Origin: Chloroflexota bacterium
GTDB lineage: Bacteria; Chloroflexota; UBA11872; VXOZ01
Direction: 5' to 3'
Assembly: GCA_012270555.1 (NCBI GenBank)
Contig: JAAXIC010000014.1
Span: 1 to 64,000 of the forward strand
DNA: 64,000 nucleotides
The translations under genes were made by a program, and so were the position numbers. The first letter of the stretch is position 1, and every line of letters begins with the position of its first letter. The notes under the pieces were generated by a model. That model saw only the letters and a program-made list of their open reading frames with translations. It had not been told where the DNA came from and ran no database searches. This document shows, piece after piece, positions 45,561 through 54,868 of this stretch.

Positions 45561-46880
45561 GTGATTTCCCGTCGCGCGCTTGTGGCAAGCACGGCAGTCC
45601 TCGCGGCCGGCTGTAGCATGTCACGCCTACCTTTCCCGGTGCCGGGTCTTGCAAAGAAAGCGGAACTCACCTGGGTATCCCAAAGCAATCAACTAGGCCT
45701 CAATCTGCCATGGGGGGTGAGTGGTGAGGAACTGCTGCATCGCGCGCTGGTAGCGCTTGAGGAGGATACAGAGAATCCTTACGGCCCCGCGCAAGGCGGC
45801 TATAACATCACTTTGCGACACCTGGTACCCACAGACGACGGGCAAACCAAGGACGAGTTTGCTGCCCAGATCCGCGAACTCAAGGCAGACCTCGTTACTG
45901 TGTCGCTCGGCGAGGCGGTGGCGTTGGGAGAGAGGGGGGTGTTGCTGCCCTTGGAGCAGTTTAGCAACCTCGATGGCGGCGAAATTCATCGCGCCTACTT
46001 CCCCAGTCTGCTTGAGCAGTTTAGCGATCAAGGCGCCCTCTACGCCTTGCCGGTGGACGCGGGACCGCTGATGCTCTACTACGACTCCGACTACTTTGAA
46101 TTGGAGCAGGTACCGCCGGTGGACAGTAGCTGGGATTGGAACGACCTGGTAGAGAACGCGGTGAAACTGACGAGGCGCAGAGATGATGGCACGCTGCTGC
46201 GCTGGGGATTGGCGCCGCACCTGTTTGGCATCTGGTGGGCCCTCTGGCAGAACGAGGCAGAGGTGGTTGACTCGGATACCTTGCGGTGCCGCTTGCAGGA
46301 ACCGGCCGCCACCCAAGCCTTGCAGTTCTTCTCAGACTTGATCCATTCCCATCGCGTCACCCCACCGTTACACAGAGAGATTTGGGATCTGATTCGTGGG
46401 TCAGTGGGTTCTCCACCGGTGGGGATTCCCCCGGCGATGGTGTATAGTGTTCCCCCTCTGGGACCGCAGAGCAGACACTACCATCTGGCAGAGTTGCCCA
46501 GGGGCAAGACGCAGAGCGTACCGGTTAATCCCAGCATCGGCATCGCCATTGCCGCGCAGACCGAGAGTGCAGAAACGGCCTATCTGGCGCTCAAAGGCCT
46601 GGTGGATATCATGCAACAATTCGCCATCGTGCCTGCGGGAAGGGAAGCGGCCGCCAACCTCGGTGAGATTCGGTCCGACCTCCACCCGGAAGAGATTGGG
46701 GCGATACAGCGGTCACTAGAAGCCGGACGCGGACTGCCGTGGCATACGCTCGCCGCAATGCATGCTATGGACACTGCAGTGGGTGATCTGGTGCGCGGTG
46801 ACGACGTAGCCACCGTGGTCAACCATGCATGCTCACTCGCGCGTGAATACCAGCAAACCGGCGGGCAGACTCGCGAGTGA
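45561..46880 (+). CDS. Orphan solute-binding lipoprotein, paralog 1
   Basis: The GTG at 45561 has AAGGAGG about 8 bp upstream; the product is 439 residues. MISRRALVASTAVLAAGC holds a twin-arginine-like motif and a lipobox ending at Cys18. The mature part resembles ABC extracellular binding proteins with conserved blocks GALYALP, LMLYYDSDYF, SWDWNDLVENA and WWALWQNEAE. A second, clearly related gene follows at 47159. No permease is encoded nearby. With the Cys-rich and thiol-redox genes upstream it may form a functional neighbourhood, but nothing proves a link. Confidence 0.82.
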   Translation: MISRRALVASTAVLAAGCSMSRLPFPVPGLAKKAELTWVSQSNQLGLNLPWGVSGEELLHRALVALEEDTENPYGPAQGGYNITLRHLVPTDDGQTKDEFAAQIRELKADLVTVSLGEAVALGERGVLLPLEQFSNLDGGEIHRAYFPSLLEQFSDQGALYALPVDAGPLMLYYDSDYFELEQVPPVDSSWDWNDLVENAVKLTRRRDDGTLLRWGLAPHLFGIWWALWQNEAEVVDSDTLRCRLQEPAATQALQFFSDLIHSHRVTPPLHREIWDLIRGSVGSPPVGIPPAMVYSVPPLGPQSRHYHLAELPRGKTQSVPVNPSIGIAIAAQTESAETAYLALKGLVDIMQQFAIVPAGREAAANLGEIRSDLHPEEIGAIQRSLEAGRGLPWHTLAAMHAMDTAVGDLVRGDDVATVVNHACSLAREYQQTGGQTRE

Positions 46881-47001
46881 GCGGTATGCCCTCTATCATG
46901 CTCCATACGAACGCACGCCGTTCTCGCTCAGCAGTCTTAGTGCGGGGCTAGTCCTCCCGCTTGCTGGCGCAAGCAGTGGGCCGCTAAACCCCTCAGTCAT
47001 T

Positions 47002-47043
47002 GCGGTCAACCAAGCCTGCTCCGTCCTCTATGAAAACCGGTGA
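47002..47043 (+). pseudogene. Remnant 3' end of a third binding-protein paralog
   Basis: Fourteen codons including a stop closely resemble the last codons of the genes at 45561 and 47159. The protein reads AVNQACSVLYENR here against VNQGCTALYGA at 48460, and the nucleotides agree in GGTCAACCAAG and the downstream TATG. The upstream sequence (46881-47001) is not clearly homologous. This looks like the tail of a deleted tandem copy. Confidence 0.5.
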
Positions 47044-47080
47044 CACGCTACTGACTTTGCCCCCACACGGCGGGGCACTC

Positions 47081-47109
47081 TGCTCTTTCAAGCAAGAAGA
47101 GCACTTTTC
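47081..47109 (+). terminator. Terminator-like hairpin before paralog 2
   Basis: TGCTCTT (47081-47087) pairs with AAGAGCA (47097-47103) across a 9-base loop, followed by CTTTTCG. It would end transcripts from the first binding-protein gene or its remnant neighbour before the second gene's ribosome site. Confidence 0.5.
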
Positions 47110-47158
47110 GGGCAAAGCGGCAAGATTCGTCCGTCATAAGCATGGAAGGAGCGAGACG

Positions 47159-48460
47159 ATGCTCTCACGCCGAACGCTGATAGGCAGCACCGCTGTACTC
47201 GCGGCTGGCTGCGGCGGGCTGGATCTTCCGTTCCCTGAATTTGGCACCCCAAAGATTACTCCATTGACTTGGGTCTCGCGCCCGGTCCCCAATCTCAACA
47301 CCGGGCCAGGCATGACGTCCTTTCTGCAGCAACTCCAACGGGTAGAGCGAAGTCTGTCAGAAGACACGGAAAGCCCCATTGGCCCCACGCGCGGACGGTA
47401 CAGCCTCACTCTGGAATACTATGAGACCTATGCGGGCAGCTATTCGGATCCTGAGTCGCCACACTTTCTCAGTCCAAAGCACTTGGCGGAGTGGCTGAAA
47501 GAAGTCGATGCTGACCTTATAACGCTGTGGAGTGACGAGGTGCGTGCACTGGAGAATCATGGCGTGCTACTGCCCTTGGACCAATTCGGTGGCGCAAATG
47601 GTGAGGATTTCGAGCGCGAGTTCTTCGCGCCAGTACTTGAGCCGTATCGCGAGAGCGGCGCGCTCTATGCCTTACCATTGAACGCGTTTCCCTTGATGCT
47701 CTACTACGATGCCGACTACTTTGCACAAGTAGGAGTAACGCCGCCGGATAGGAGTTGGGATTGGGATGTCTTGGTGGAAAATGCGCTCAAACTAACTGAG
47801 CGGGGCGACGACGGTACGGTTGAACGCTGGGGATTGGAATCTCTCGGAGAGGCAATCTGGTGGGCGCTCTGGCAGAACGAAGCGGAGATGGCTGATGTGC
47901 TAACGTCACAGTGCCGGCTGCAGGAACCTCCGGCTCTTGAAGCCATTGAGTTCGTCCGGGGATTGATTCATTCTCACCGCGTTTCACCTCCGGCTCTTGG
48001 TGCTGACCGATTCGAATTGCTTTACAATTCGCCGCGCCCACCAGCGATGGTGTACAGTACTTTCCCGCTTGACTTGATACACTTCAACTATCGATGTGCT
48101 GTCCTACCCATGGGCAAGGTGCGTAGTATTCCTGTCGAAACATACCCGGGGATCGCAATTGTGGCAGAAACAGCCGCGCCGGAAGCAGCCTATGCGGCCC
48201 TTAGGGGTCTGGTGCGCTCTTTCCAACAATTTGCGAACGTACCAGTGGAGAAAGAGGCCATGGGGCGGATAGGTAGAATTCGGAGAGATTTGCGGCCGGA
48301 GGAGGTCGCGGCGATGCAGCAATCAATGGAGCTCGGACGGCTGTTGCCGGAGAGTGAGACCCAGCGAACTGCCATGCGTAGCATTCTGGATGCACTGGTG
48401 CGCGGCGACGACGTAGCGGCAGTGGTCAACCAAGGATGTACCGCTCTTTATGGAGCCTAG
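47159..48460 (+). CDS. Orphan solute-binding lipoprotein, paralog 2
   Basis: From the ATG at 47159 (AAGGAG 8 bp upstream) the product is 433 residues; the frame is open for 53 more codons upstream, without export signal. It begins MLSRRTLIGSTAVLAAGC, nearly the same Tat/lipobox leader as paralog 1, and shares GALYALP, LMLYYDADYF, SWDWDVLVENA, WWALWQNEAE and IHSHRVSPP with it. The two arose by tandem duplication and have diverged in the N-terminal third. No transport partner is present. Confidence 0.82.
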   Translation: MLSRRTLIGSTAVLAAGCGGLDLPFPEFGTPKITPLTWVSRPVPNLNTGPGMTSFLQQLQRVERSLSEDTESPIGPTRGRYSLTLEYYETYAGSYSDPESPHFLSPKHLAEWLKEVDADLITLWSDEVRALENHGVLLPLDQFGGANGEDFEREFFAPVLEPYRESGALYALPLNAFPLMLYYDADYFAQVGVTPPDRSWDWDVLVENALKLTERGDDGTVERWGLESLGEAIWWALWQNEAEMADVLTSQCRLQEPPALEAIEFVRGLIHSHRVSPPALGADRFELLYNSPRPPAMVYSTFPLDLIHFNYRCAVLPMGKVRSIPVETYPGIAIVAETAAPEAAYAALRGLVRSFQQFANVPVEKEAMGRIGRIRRDLRPEEVAAMQQSMELGRLLPESETQRTAMRSILDALVRGDDVAAVVNQGCTALYGA

Positions 48461-48630
48461 CGGAAGTAGAATCTTGCCCGCGCTTGCAATTACGGTATTC
48501 ACGACAACCGTGCAGCACTTGACCCCAAGAGACGGATTCCGGATTGCGCGGGATTGACGGATACGATTCACACCGGTCAACGCGAGCCCATAGAACCATG
48601 CAGACGCTCACCAGCAATAGCTAGGACTCG

Positions 48631-49809
48631 CTACGGCCTGAACTCGCGGGCGATTTGGGCGTAGACGTCGGCGCTTTGGACGACTTCGGTGAGATCGACG
48701 CGTTCGTGGTCGGTGTGGGCGTAGCCGATGTCGCCGGGGCCGTAGACGATGCAAGGCACATCTTGCTTGACTTGCAGCTTGCTGGCGTCGGTGCCGTAGG
48801 TGACGCCCTGCGGTTCGGGCGCGAGATTGTGTGCCTGGAGCGCGCGCATGGCGGCTTGGACGATTTCCTCATCTGCCGCCGTATCCAACGGCCAGTCCGC
48901 GAGATCGCGCGAGGCCACGCTGGGGTGCAGATCGTGCTTGGTCGCAGCGAGTTCCTGCATAGCTTCTTCAAACTCTTGCACTGCGCCCTCAGAGGTTTCG
49001 CCCGGAATGATGCGCCGATCGACTACTATCTCGCAGGTCTCCGGTATGACGTTGGCGGCGTGACCGCCGTGGATGATGCCGATGGCCCACGTGGGATAGC
49101 CCACCAGCGGGTGCGAGCGCGCCGCAAAGCGTGGGTCCAAGGTGTTCCGCAGGTGCTGGATGACCTCGACCATCTGGTAGATGGCGTTGTTGCCCTTGTG
49201 GGGCTGGCTGCTGTGCGCCGGACGGCCCTTGGTCTGTAGCGTGAAACGCACCGCGCCCTTGGTGGCGGTCACCAGGCGCAGCTCGGTTGGTTCGCCAATC
49301 ACTGCTGCAGTTACCTGGATTCCTTGCTTGATGAAGCCCTCGATACCGCGAAAGCGGTACTCTTCATCAACCACACCTAGCAGTCCGATGTCTACCGCAA
49401 GCTGCTCGGGCTGCTTTATCAATTCACGCAGCGCCAGAATCATGCCGGTCAGGCAGCCTTTGGCATCGCAGGAGCCGCGCCCGTGCAGCGTGGTGCCCTC
49501 CACTCGCGGCTCTAGGGCCTCCGAACCCCACGTGTCGATGCCAACCGTATCCATGTGGCACTCGAAGAGCAGCATTCCCTTGGAGTTGGGCACGTGCAGG
49601 CGGCCGAAGACGTTCGGGCGGCCCGGCAGCACTTCGTGTTGCTGCGTCTCCATGCCGAGGTCCCGCAACTGGGATTCCACGAAACCGGCCATCCCAGCCT
49701 CGCCGCCGGAGCCGTCGGCCATAAAGGCCGGATTCATGCTGGGAATGCCTACAAGTGAGGAGAGTAACTCCGCCGATTCTTGGATACGAGTCTCGTCGAC
49801 AACGCTCAT
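48631..49809 (-). CDS. M20-family metallopeptidase (ArgE/DapE/carboxypeptidase G2-like)
   Basis: The 392-residue protein shows the M20 metal-site order: ECHMDTVG, GRGSCDAKG, VVDEEYRFRG, IGEPTELR and a C-terminal YAHTDHERVDL. The dimerisation 'lid' domain lies near residues 185-300 with GRPAHSSQPHKG. It should remove an acyl or amino group from an N-acyl amino acid or dipeptide. ArgE-like or DapE-like identity cannot be separated by eye. It stands alone on the reverse strand. The ATG at 49809 is accepted by family length. Confidence 0.88.
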   Translation of the reverse strand: MSVVDETRIQESAELLSSLVGIPSMNPAFMADGSGGEAGMAGFVESQLRDLGMETQQHEVLPGRPNVFGRLHVPNSKGMLLFECHMDTVGIDTWGSEALEPRVEGTTLHGRGSCDAKGCLTGMILALRELIKQPEQLAVDIGLLGVVDEEYRFRGIEGFIKQGIQVTAAVIGEPTELRLVTATKGAVRFTLQTKGRPAHSSQPHKGNNAIYQMVEVIQHLRNTLDPRFAARSHPLVGYPTWAIGIIHGGHAANVIPETCEIVVDRRIIPGETSEGAVQEFEEAMQELAATKHDLHPSVASRDLADWPLDTAADEEIVQAAMRALQAHNLAPEPQGVTYGTDASKLQVKQDVPCIVYGPGDIGYAHTDHERVDLTEVVQSADVYAQIAREFRP

Positions 49810-50073
49810 AAGAGTCCTATAATCCTATCGATTTACGCTGCGTTTTGTGCCACATCTCGCTCCATAGTAGCAGATTCGCTTGGGGCGAGAATGTCCCAAG
49901 ACCCCGGCAAGCGACTGCGGCAGAAGTGACGGTTGGCTGAGTTCCGTAGGATAGAGGATTATCGGGGCCACGCACTGTTGAGCATAGGTGGGTGGCTTGC
50001 AACGCAACGGAACAAATGCGGAAAACCCTCGACTACCTGCTGTAATAACACAGCCGACCTGTAGTCGTGGTTT

Positions 50074-51699
50074 CTAGTGCTCGCCGCGGGCTTCCAGAGT
50101 GATGAGATCCAGCACGTCCTGGCTGGTTACCGTGCCCAGAAACTGTTCCGACTCTCGGTCCAAGACCGGGATAATCGTCAGCCCGTTCTCCGTCATCCGT
50201 TGCAGCACGTCTTCCGCCGGCTCATCGGGCCACGCGTGCGGCGGTGTCGTGCGGCGCACCACGCTATCCAACTGCGTCTCAGACCATCTCTCCTTGGGCA
50301 AGTAGCGCAACATGCTCAATGAGACAATGCCGGAGAGACTGCCATTATTGACAATTACGTAGTCTTGCTGGTGGGGCAGTATCCATTGATCGACGAAGTG
50401 GCGGACCGACAGTGCGGCGCTAGGATAGGCGCGCGTGCGGTCAAGTATGTCGTCCACGGTAATATCATCCAGAGCGAATTGAGCCAGCGAAGCCGGCAAA
50501 GAGTCAGGCAGTGTTGCCGGCTCTTTCGGTCTGGCGTGGTCGATGGCAAAGTTGATAACCCAGGGACCGAAGAGGATATAGGCGAACATAATCAGTACGA
50601 GCAACGAGAAGATATCATCCCCAATGATGCCGGTCTCCAGCATCACCAGGAGCAGGGCGACTTCCGCCACTCCCTTGGCCATGAGCCCTGTGGCCAGGGC
50701 AAAGGGCATCTCCAACCGGGACACGAAGGCGCCGATGAGAGAGCCGGCAAACTTGCCCAAGAGCGGAATTGTCACCAGCGCCGCTATCGTCCCTATTGGC
50801 AGTTCGGTGAACGAAAGGCTGAGGTGCAGCCCCGCCGAGGCGAAGAAGAGCGGCACAAAGAGCCCTTCGGCGGTGCTGCGCATGCCGGGCACGATATCGC
50901 GACGCAATTGATAGGGGAGTCCTGAGAGCGCGGCGCCAAAGAGCAGCGCTCCCAGCGAGCCGTGCGTCCCTACGGCTTCCGAGATCCCGACGACTACAAA
51001 TAGCCCACCAATGAGTATGCCAAAGGAAAGCTGCGGTACGCGTATTGTGCGTTGCAGTATCACAATCAGCGGCGGCACGACGTATCTGGAGAGGATCCAC
51101 GTCACCAGGGTAAAGCCGACAATCTTCGCCAGTAGGATGAGCACGCTCGGCACGTTGAATTCGGGCACGTGCTCGCCGATGGTGAAGCCTATGAGCAACA
51201 GGGCAAGCAACTCGGCAATGAGTACGGTGACGAAAATCTGGATGCCGATGGGTTTGCGGAGATGGCCTTCGTCGGCCAGAACCTTGCTGGCCAGCCCGAG
51301 GCTGGAGAGCGAGAGGATGCCTGACAAAGCAAGCGCTTCGGTAAAGTCGAGGCCTAGCCCAAAGTCATAGAAAATATCGGAGGTTACGGTTAGAGCCAAG
51401 AGGAGGGAGATAATTACCGAAAGAGTCGCCGCCACGAAAAATCTTCCGCGTATCGTGGCGATGAAGCCGGAAATGTCGATCTCATCTAAACCGATGAGAA
51501 AGAAGAAGAGGAAAATTCCGAGGCCAAGGATGATATCTAGTTCATCTGTGGGTTCGATAAAGCCGAAGACAGGACCCAGCGCCACCCCCGCTGCTGTATA
51601 GGCCACGATCGCATTCAGCCGGAAGCGCCGGAAGACGCCTTCCAAGAGCTTGGCGACTACGATGAGCAGTCCGATAGAGAGGAGTACTTCAAAGTGCAT
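50074..51699 (-). CDS. CPA2 cation:proton antiporter with C-terminal CBS domains
   Basis: From the ATG at 51699 the product is 541 residues; the frame is open for 68 codons more, but these are soluble residues unlike the family. About 12 transmembrane segments start at once. Family motifs include FFFLIGLDEID, SSLGLASKVLADEG and GALLFGAALSGLPYQ. The last 130 residues form a CBS-domain pair, starting near ITVDDILDRT and ending EQFLGTVTSQDVLDLI, which may bind adenine nucleotides and gate transport. It is divergent from the oxidoreductase gene at 51931. No clear ribosome site decides the start. Confidence 0.86.
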   Translation of the reverse strand: MHFEVLLSIGLLIVVAKLLEGVFRRFRLNAIVAYTAAGVALGPVFGFIEPTDELDIILGLGIFLFFFLIGLDEIDISGFIATIRGRFFVAATLSVIISLLLALTVTSDIFYDFGLGLDFTEALALSGILSLSSLGLASKVLADEGHLRKPIGIQIFVTVLIAELLALLLIGFTIGEHVPEFNVPSVLILLAKIVGFTLVTWILSRYVVPPLIVILQRTIRVPQLSFGILIGGLFVVVGISEAVGTHGSLGALLFGAALSGLPYQLRRDIVPGMRSTAEGLFVPLFFASAGLHLSLSFTELPIGTIAALVTIPLLGKFAGSLIGAFVSRLEMPFALATGLMAKGVAEVALLLVMLETGIIGDDIFSLLVLIMFAYILFGPWVINFAIDHARPKEPATLPDSLPASLAQFALDDITVDDILDRTRAYPSAALSVRHFVDQWILPHQQDYVIVNNGSLSGIVSLSMLRYLPKERWSETQLDSVVRRTTPPHAWPDEPAEDVLQRMTENGLTIIPVLDRESEQFLGTVTSQDVLDLITLEARGEH

Positions 51700-51930
51700 C
51701 GTAGGTAGGTTTATTGTTGCTGCTCGTTTTTCCAGCAACATGGTACTACAAATGCGTGTGAAGGGCATGTAGGTCTGATCGAAGGGGTTGGTTTCACAGA
51801 GGAAGAAATGAGCCGGTTCGCGTGAGGCCGCGAAGTCCGGGAGCGATTGCGCTACAATGGAGCGCAAATGCGGAGCGCGATGCGCTTGCGTCAGTTGGAA
51901 CATCTAGGGTCACATTTAGGACGAGGATAG

Positions 51931-52983
51931 GTGGGTCCGGTGGAAGCTCGTCAACAGAGTCTAAGGGTGGGAGTAGTAGGCCTTGGCGTGGGCCGGAGAT
52001 TCGTCGAGGCGTTCGCCGCGCATCCTCACGCGACGGTGCTTGCCATCTGCGGGAAAGAGCCGGATGTGCTCGCGGCGGTTAGTCAAGAGCATGGAGTTCC
52101 GCGCTGTTACGCGGACTTCGCCGAAATTGTGGCCGACCCTGATGTTGAGCTATTGGTGGTTGCGACACCTCACGCCATGCACGCTTCCATGGCGGTGCAG
52201 GCTTTGCGCGCAGGTAAACACGTTATCGTGGAAAAGCCAATGTGCATCTCGCTTCAAGAGTGCGAGGCGATGATTCGCGCGGTGGAGGATTCCGGCAAGC
52301 TGCTGGCGGTTGATCAAGTGTTGCGATTCTACCCCTACTACCAGTCAATCAAGGAGCACATTGCTGGAGGCGGCTTGGGGGACATCTACTATGCCGAGGC
52401 CGATTACCTGCACAACACCACCCGGCTCATCCGCGAGCGCACCGTGTGGCGTGGTTCGGCCGAACACTCGCATTACCCGATCCTGGGCGGTGGTTCGCAT
52501 TCGCTGGATATGTTGCGCTGGCTCGTGGGTGAGGTCGACCGGGTACACTGCGAGGCATCGCGGCGGGCAATGCCGGACTTTCCCTTCCCGGACTGCATGA
52601 TAGCTACTTTGCACTTTGCGAACGGCGCCGTGGGGAAGTGTACTACCTCGTACGGCCTGGTGCGGGAGACGATGCACAACTTGGTGCTCTTTGGCACGAA
52701 TGGCACGATTGAGCGCGCGCGGGGCCGGCAAGATCGCGACAAACAGTTTCGCTCTTTAGCAGAGCACGCCTTTGATGAAGAAGCGTGGCCCGTGCCCTTT
52801 CAACCCCCGGGCGGTAAACCGATTGCCGCCGTGGTCGATCACGTGTACCAGTGCGTGGTCGACAACGAAACACCCCTCACCAACGTGTGGGAGGGCGCCA
52901 ACACGGTTGCGGTGGCGCTCGCTGCCATTGAAGCTTGGCAGACCGGTAGGCCCGTCCAACCTGCGCAATTCAAGCCGGCATGA
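51931..52983 (+). CDS. Gfo/Idh/MocA-family oxidoreductase (4)
   Basis: The GTG start follows GAGGA by 5 bp; the product is 350 residues. GVVGLGVGRRFVEAF is the Rossmann motif near residue 14, and EKPMCI near residue 99 holds the family lysine. A YPILGGGSHSLDMLRW block carries the catalytic His. It is followed directly by a DMT permease (4-bp overlap) and an ADP-ribosylglycohydrolase gene, forming a three-gene operon, which suggests import of a sugar derivative, then its oxidation. Confidence 0.88.
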   Translation: MGPVEARQQSLRVGVVGLGVGRRFVEAFAAHPHATVLAICGKEPDVLAAVSQEHGVPRCYADFAEIVADPDVELLVVATPHAMHASMAVQALRAGKHVIVEKPMCISLQECEAMIRAVEDSGKLLAVDQVLRFYPYYQSIKEHIAGGGLGDIYYAEADYLHNTTRLIRERTVWRGSAEHSHYPILGGGSHSLDMLRWLVGEVDRVHCEASRRAMPDFPFPDCMIATLHFANGAVGKCTTSYGLVRETMHNLVLFGTNGTIERARGRQDRDKQFRSLAEHAFDEEAWPVPFQPPGGKPIAAVVDHVYQCVVDNETPLTNVWEGANTVAVALAAIEAWQTGRPVQPAQFKPA

Positions 52984-53855
52984 TCTACGTTGCCGGTCAA
53001 GTCTTCGGTAACTTCGTGTTTGCCATGTCGCTGCGCTGGGCGCGGGGCAGGCAATTCCACTACCTGACCGTAGGCACTATCAACTACGCGGTGGCCGCGG
53101 TGCTGGCGGTCGTCTGGATGCTCTTGAACCGACCACCCGACTTCGATCTGCCGGTTATTCTCTTGGGAGCAATCAACGGGCTGCAGTATCAGATCAGTCT
53201 GGCTGTGCTGTTTACGGTAGTGGAATTTGTCGGAATCGGCATCACGTTTGGCATCATCCGCCTTTCAATCGCTTTGCCAACGCTGGCCTCGATTTTTTTG
53301 TGGGGAGAGCATCCGGCCGCACTCCAGGTGGTCGGTCTCTTGCTCGCGTTCGTCGCGCTCCCACTGCTGGGCGCGGATGCCCATCAGGCGACGCGCACCA
53401 GACCGGGGCGGTCACTGCAAATGTGGGGTGTGTTGATTGTGGTTCTCTTCCTCTCCGGGACAGGCTTCACTGCGGCAAAAGCGTTTTCCGTTTGGAGCAC
53501 GCCGGACTATCAACCACTCTATACGGCTTCGGTGTTCGTTGCCGCTACCGTCGGCGCCGGGTTTGTCTGGCCTCTCCGCAAGCGTTTTCGCTTGCCGGAC
53601 TGGCAGGCAGCTTCACTACGACACAACATCGGCTTGGGCGTGGTTATGGGTGCGGCAAATCTCTTTCAAATTGCCATGCTGCTGCGCGCGCTGGCGGTCT
53701 TGCCCGGCACAGTCGTCTTTCCGCTGGCGGCAACCGTGGGTTTGGCAACGACGTTAGTTGGCGGGATGGTGCTCTTTGGGGAGCGATTTGGGCGCGTTAC
53801 GGCGGTCGGCATCGTCCTTTCGCTCTTTGCCATCGCCTTCATCAACGCGAACTGA
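52980..53855 (+). CDS. DMT-superfamily (EamA/RhaT-like) permease
   Basis: The 291-residue protein has about ten transmembrane segments in two related halves, the pattern of drug/metabolite transporters. The ATG overlaps the stop of the upstream oxidoreductase (ATGA). Internal similarity can be seen between LPTLASIFLWGEHPAALQVVG and LATTLVGGMVLFGERFGRVTAVG. Such family members move sugars, amino acids or nucleosides. Direction is unknown. Confidence 0.82.
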   Translation: MIYVAGQVFGNFVFAMSLRWARGRQFHYLTVGTINYAVAAVLAVVWMLLNRPPDFDLPVILLGAINGLQYQISLAVLFTVVEFVGIGITFGIIRLSIALPTLASIFLWGEHPAALQVVGLLLAFVALPLLGADAHQATRTRPGRSLQMWGVLIVVLFLSGTGFTAAKAFSVWSTPDYQPLYTASVFVAATVGAGFVWPLRKRFRLPDWQAASLRHNIGLGVVMGAANLFQIAMLLRALAVLPGTVVFPLAATVGLATTLVGGMVLFGERFGRVTAVGIVLSLFAIAFINAN

Positions 53856-53872
53856 AAACGAGGAGGTTGGGG

Positions 53873-54646
53873 ATGATTGGCGCTCTCGCAGGAGATGTTA
53901 TTGGTTCCGTGCACGAGTACAACGCGGTCAAGACGAAGGACTTTTTCCTGCTCGACCCCAAATGCTTTTGCACTGATGACACGATCTTGACGGTTGCCGT
54001 AGCAGACGCCCTGTTGAACCGGCTCGACATTGCCGTCACGCTCAAGTCGTACTACCGGCGCTATCCCTGTGCCGGCTATGGCCTGAGCTTCCATGGTTGG
54101 GCGATGTCGGATTCGATGTGCCCCTACAACAGTTGGGGAAACGGGTCCGCGATGCGGGTCAGTCCGGTGGCTTACGTCGCAAAGAGCCTCGATGAGACGC
54201 TGGAGTTGGCAGAGTGGAGCGCTGCCGTAACGCACAACCACCCGGAAGGCATTCGCGGAGCACAGGCCACTGCTGCCGCCATCTTTCTGGCCCGGTCCGG
54301 CCACGAGAAGAGCGACATAAAGGCGTTTGTGGAATCCTGGTGCGGTTACGACTTGCAGCGAACCTTGGATGAGATTCGACCCACCTACACCTTCGACGAA
54401 TCTTGTCAGAGAACGGTGCCGCAGGCAATTACGGCCTTCTTGGAGGCGGTCGACTTTGAAGACGCCATCCGCAACGCCATCTCACTGGGCGGCGATGCCG
54501 ACACGCTGGCCTGCATTACCGGTTCGATTGCGGAAGCCTATTTTGGCGGCGTGCCGCCGGATATACGGGAGAGTGTCCTCTTGCGGCTTGATGACGACCT
54601 GCTGGGCGTTGTTAGGGAGTTTGAGCAGCGGGTGATGGCGCGTTAA
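53873..54646 (+). CDS. ADP-ribosylglycohydrolase-family protein
   Basis: From the ATG at 53873, with GAGGAGG about 8 bp upstream, the product is 257 residues. GALAGDVIGS at the N-terminus, TDDTIL near residue 35, THNHPEGIRGAQA near residue 120 and GGDADTLACITGSIAEA near residue 204 form the magnesium-binding site of the DraG/ARH family. All key Asp residues are present. It may remove ADP-ribose from protein or small molecules. A longer open frame to 53300 overlaps the permease and is rejected. It ends the operon and is followed by a hairpin. Confidence 0.86.
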   Translation: MIGALAGDVIGSVHEYNAVKTKDFFLLDPKCFCTDDTILTVAVADALLNRLDIAVTLKSYYRRYPCAGYGLSFHGWAMSDSMCPYNSWGNGSAMRVSPVAYVAKSLDETLELAEWSAAVTHNHPEGIRGAQATAAAIFLARSGHEKSDIKAFVESWCGYDLQRTLDEIRPTYTFDESCQRTVPQAITAFLEAVDFEDAIRNAISLGGDADTLACITGSIAEAYFGGVPPDIRESVLLRLDDDLLGVVREFEQRVMAR

Positions 54647-54714
54647 CCCGGTACTCACTTAAGACAGGTTGCTCTCGCGGCTTCGTAATCTCGCTCGACG
54701 TGCTACACAAGACA

Positions 54715-54750
54715 AAGACCTGCCTTTCCATCCATGGAAGGCAGGTCTCT
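54715..54750. terminator. Bidirectional terminator hairpin
   Basis: AGACCTGCCTT (54716-54726) pairs fully with AAGGCAGGTCT (54738-54748). Inner bases CCAT/ATGG extend the stem with a bulge, and the loop is tiny. It lies between the convergent ADP-ribosylglycohydrolase and VanW genes and could stop transcription from both sides. Confidence 0.65.
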
Positions 54751-54868
54751 TGGATAGGTAGCTGCTTCTGCGGAGACTCCTTGACTGCCAGCAGGCGCCT
54801 GAGGTCGCACAGGTAAAGGGAGCGGACCGGTCGGGCGGAGCGAACGCAGACGTGTTTCTCAAGCTGGG

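Noticed and set aside
53300-53872. N-terminal extension of the ADP-ribosylglycohydrolase
   Set aside because: This part overlaps the permease in another frame and has no family resemblance; the ATG at 53873 has an excellent ribosome site and gives the normal protein size.
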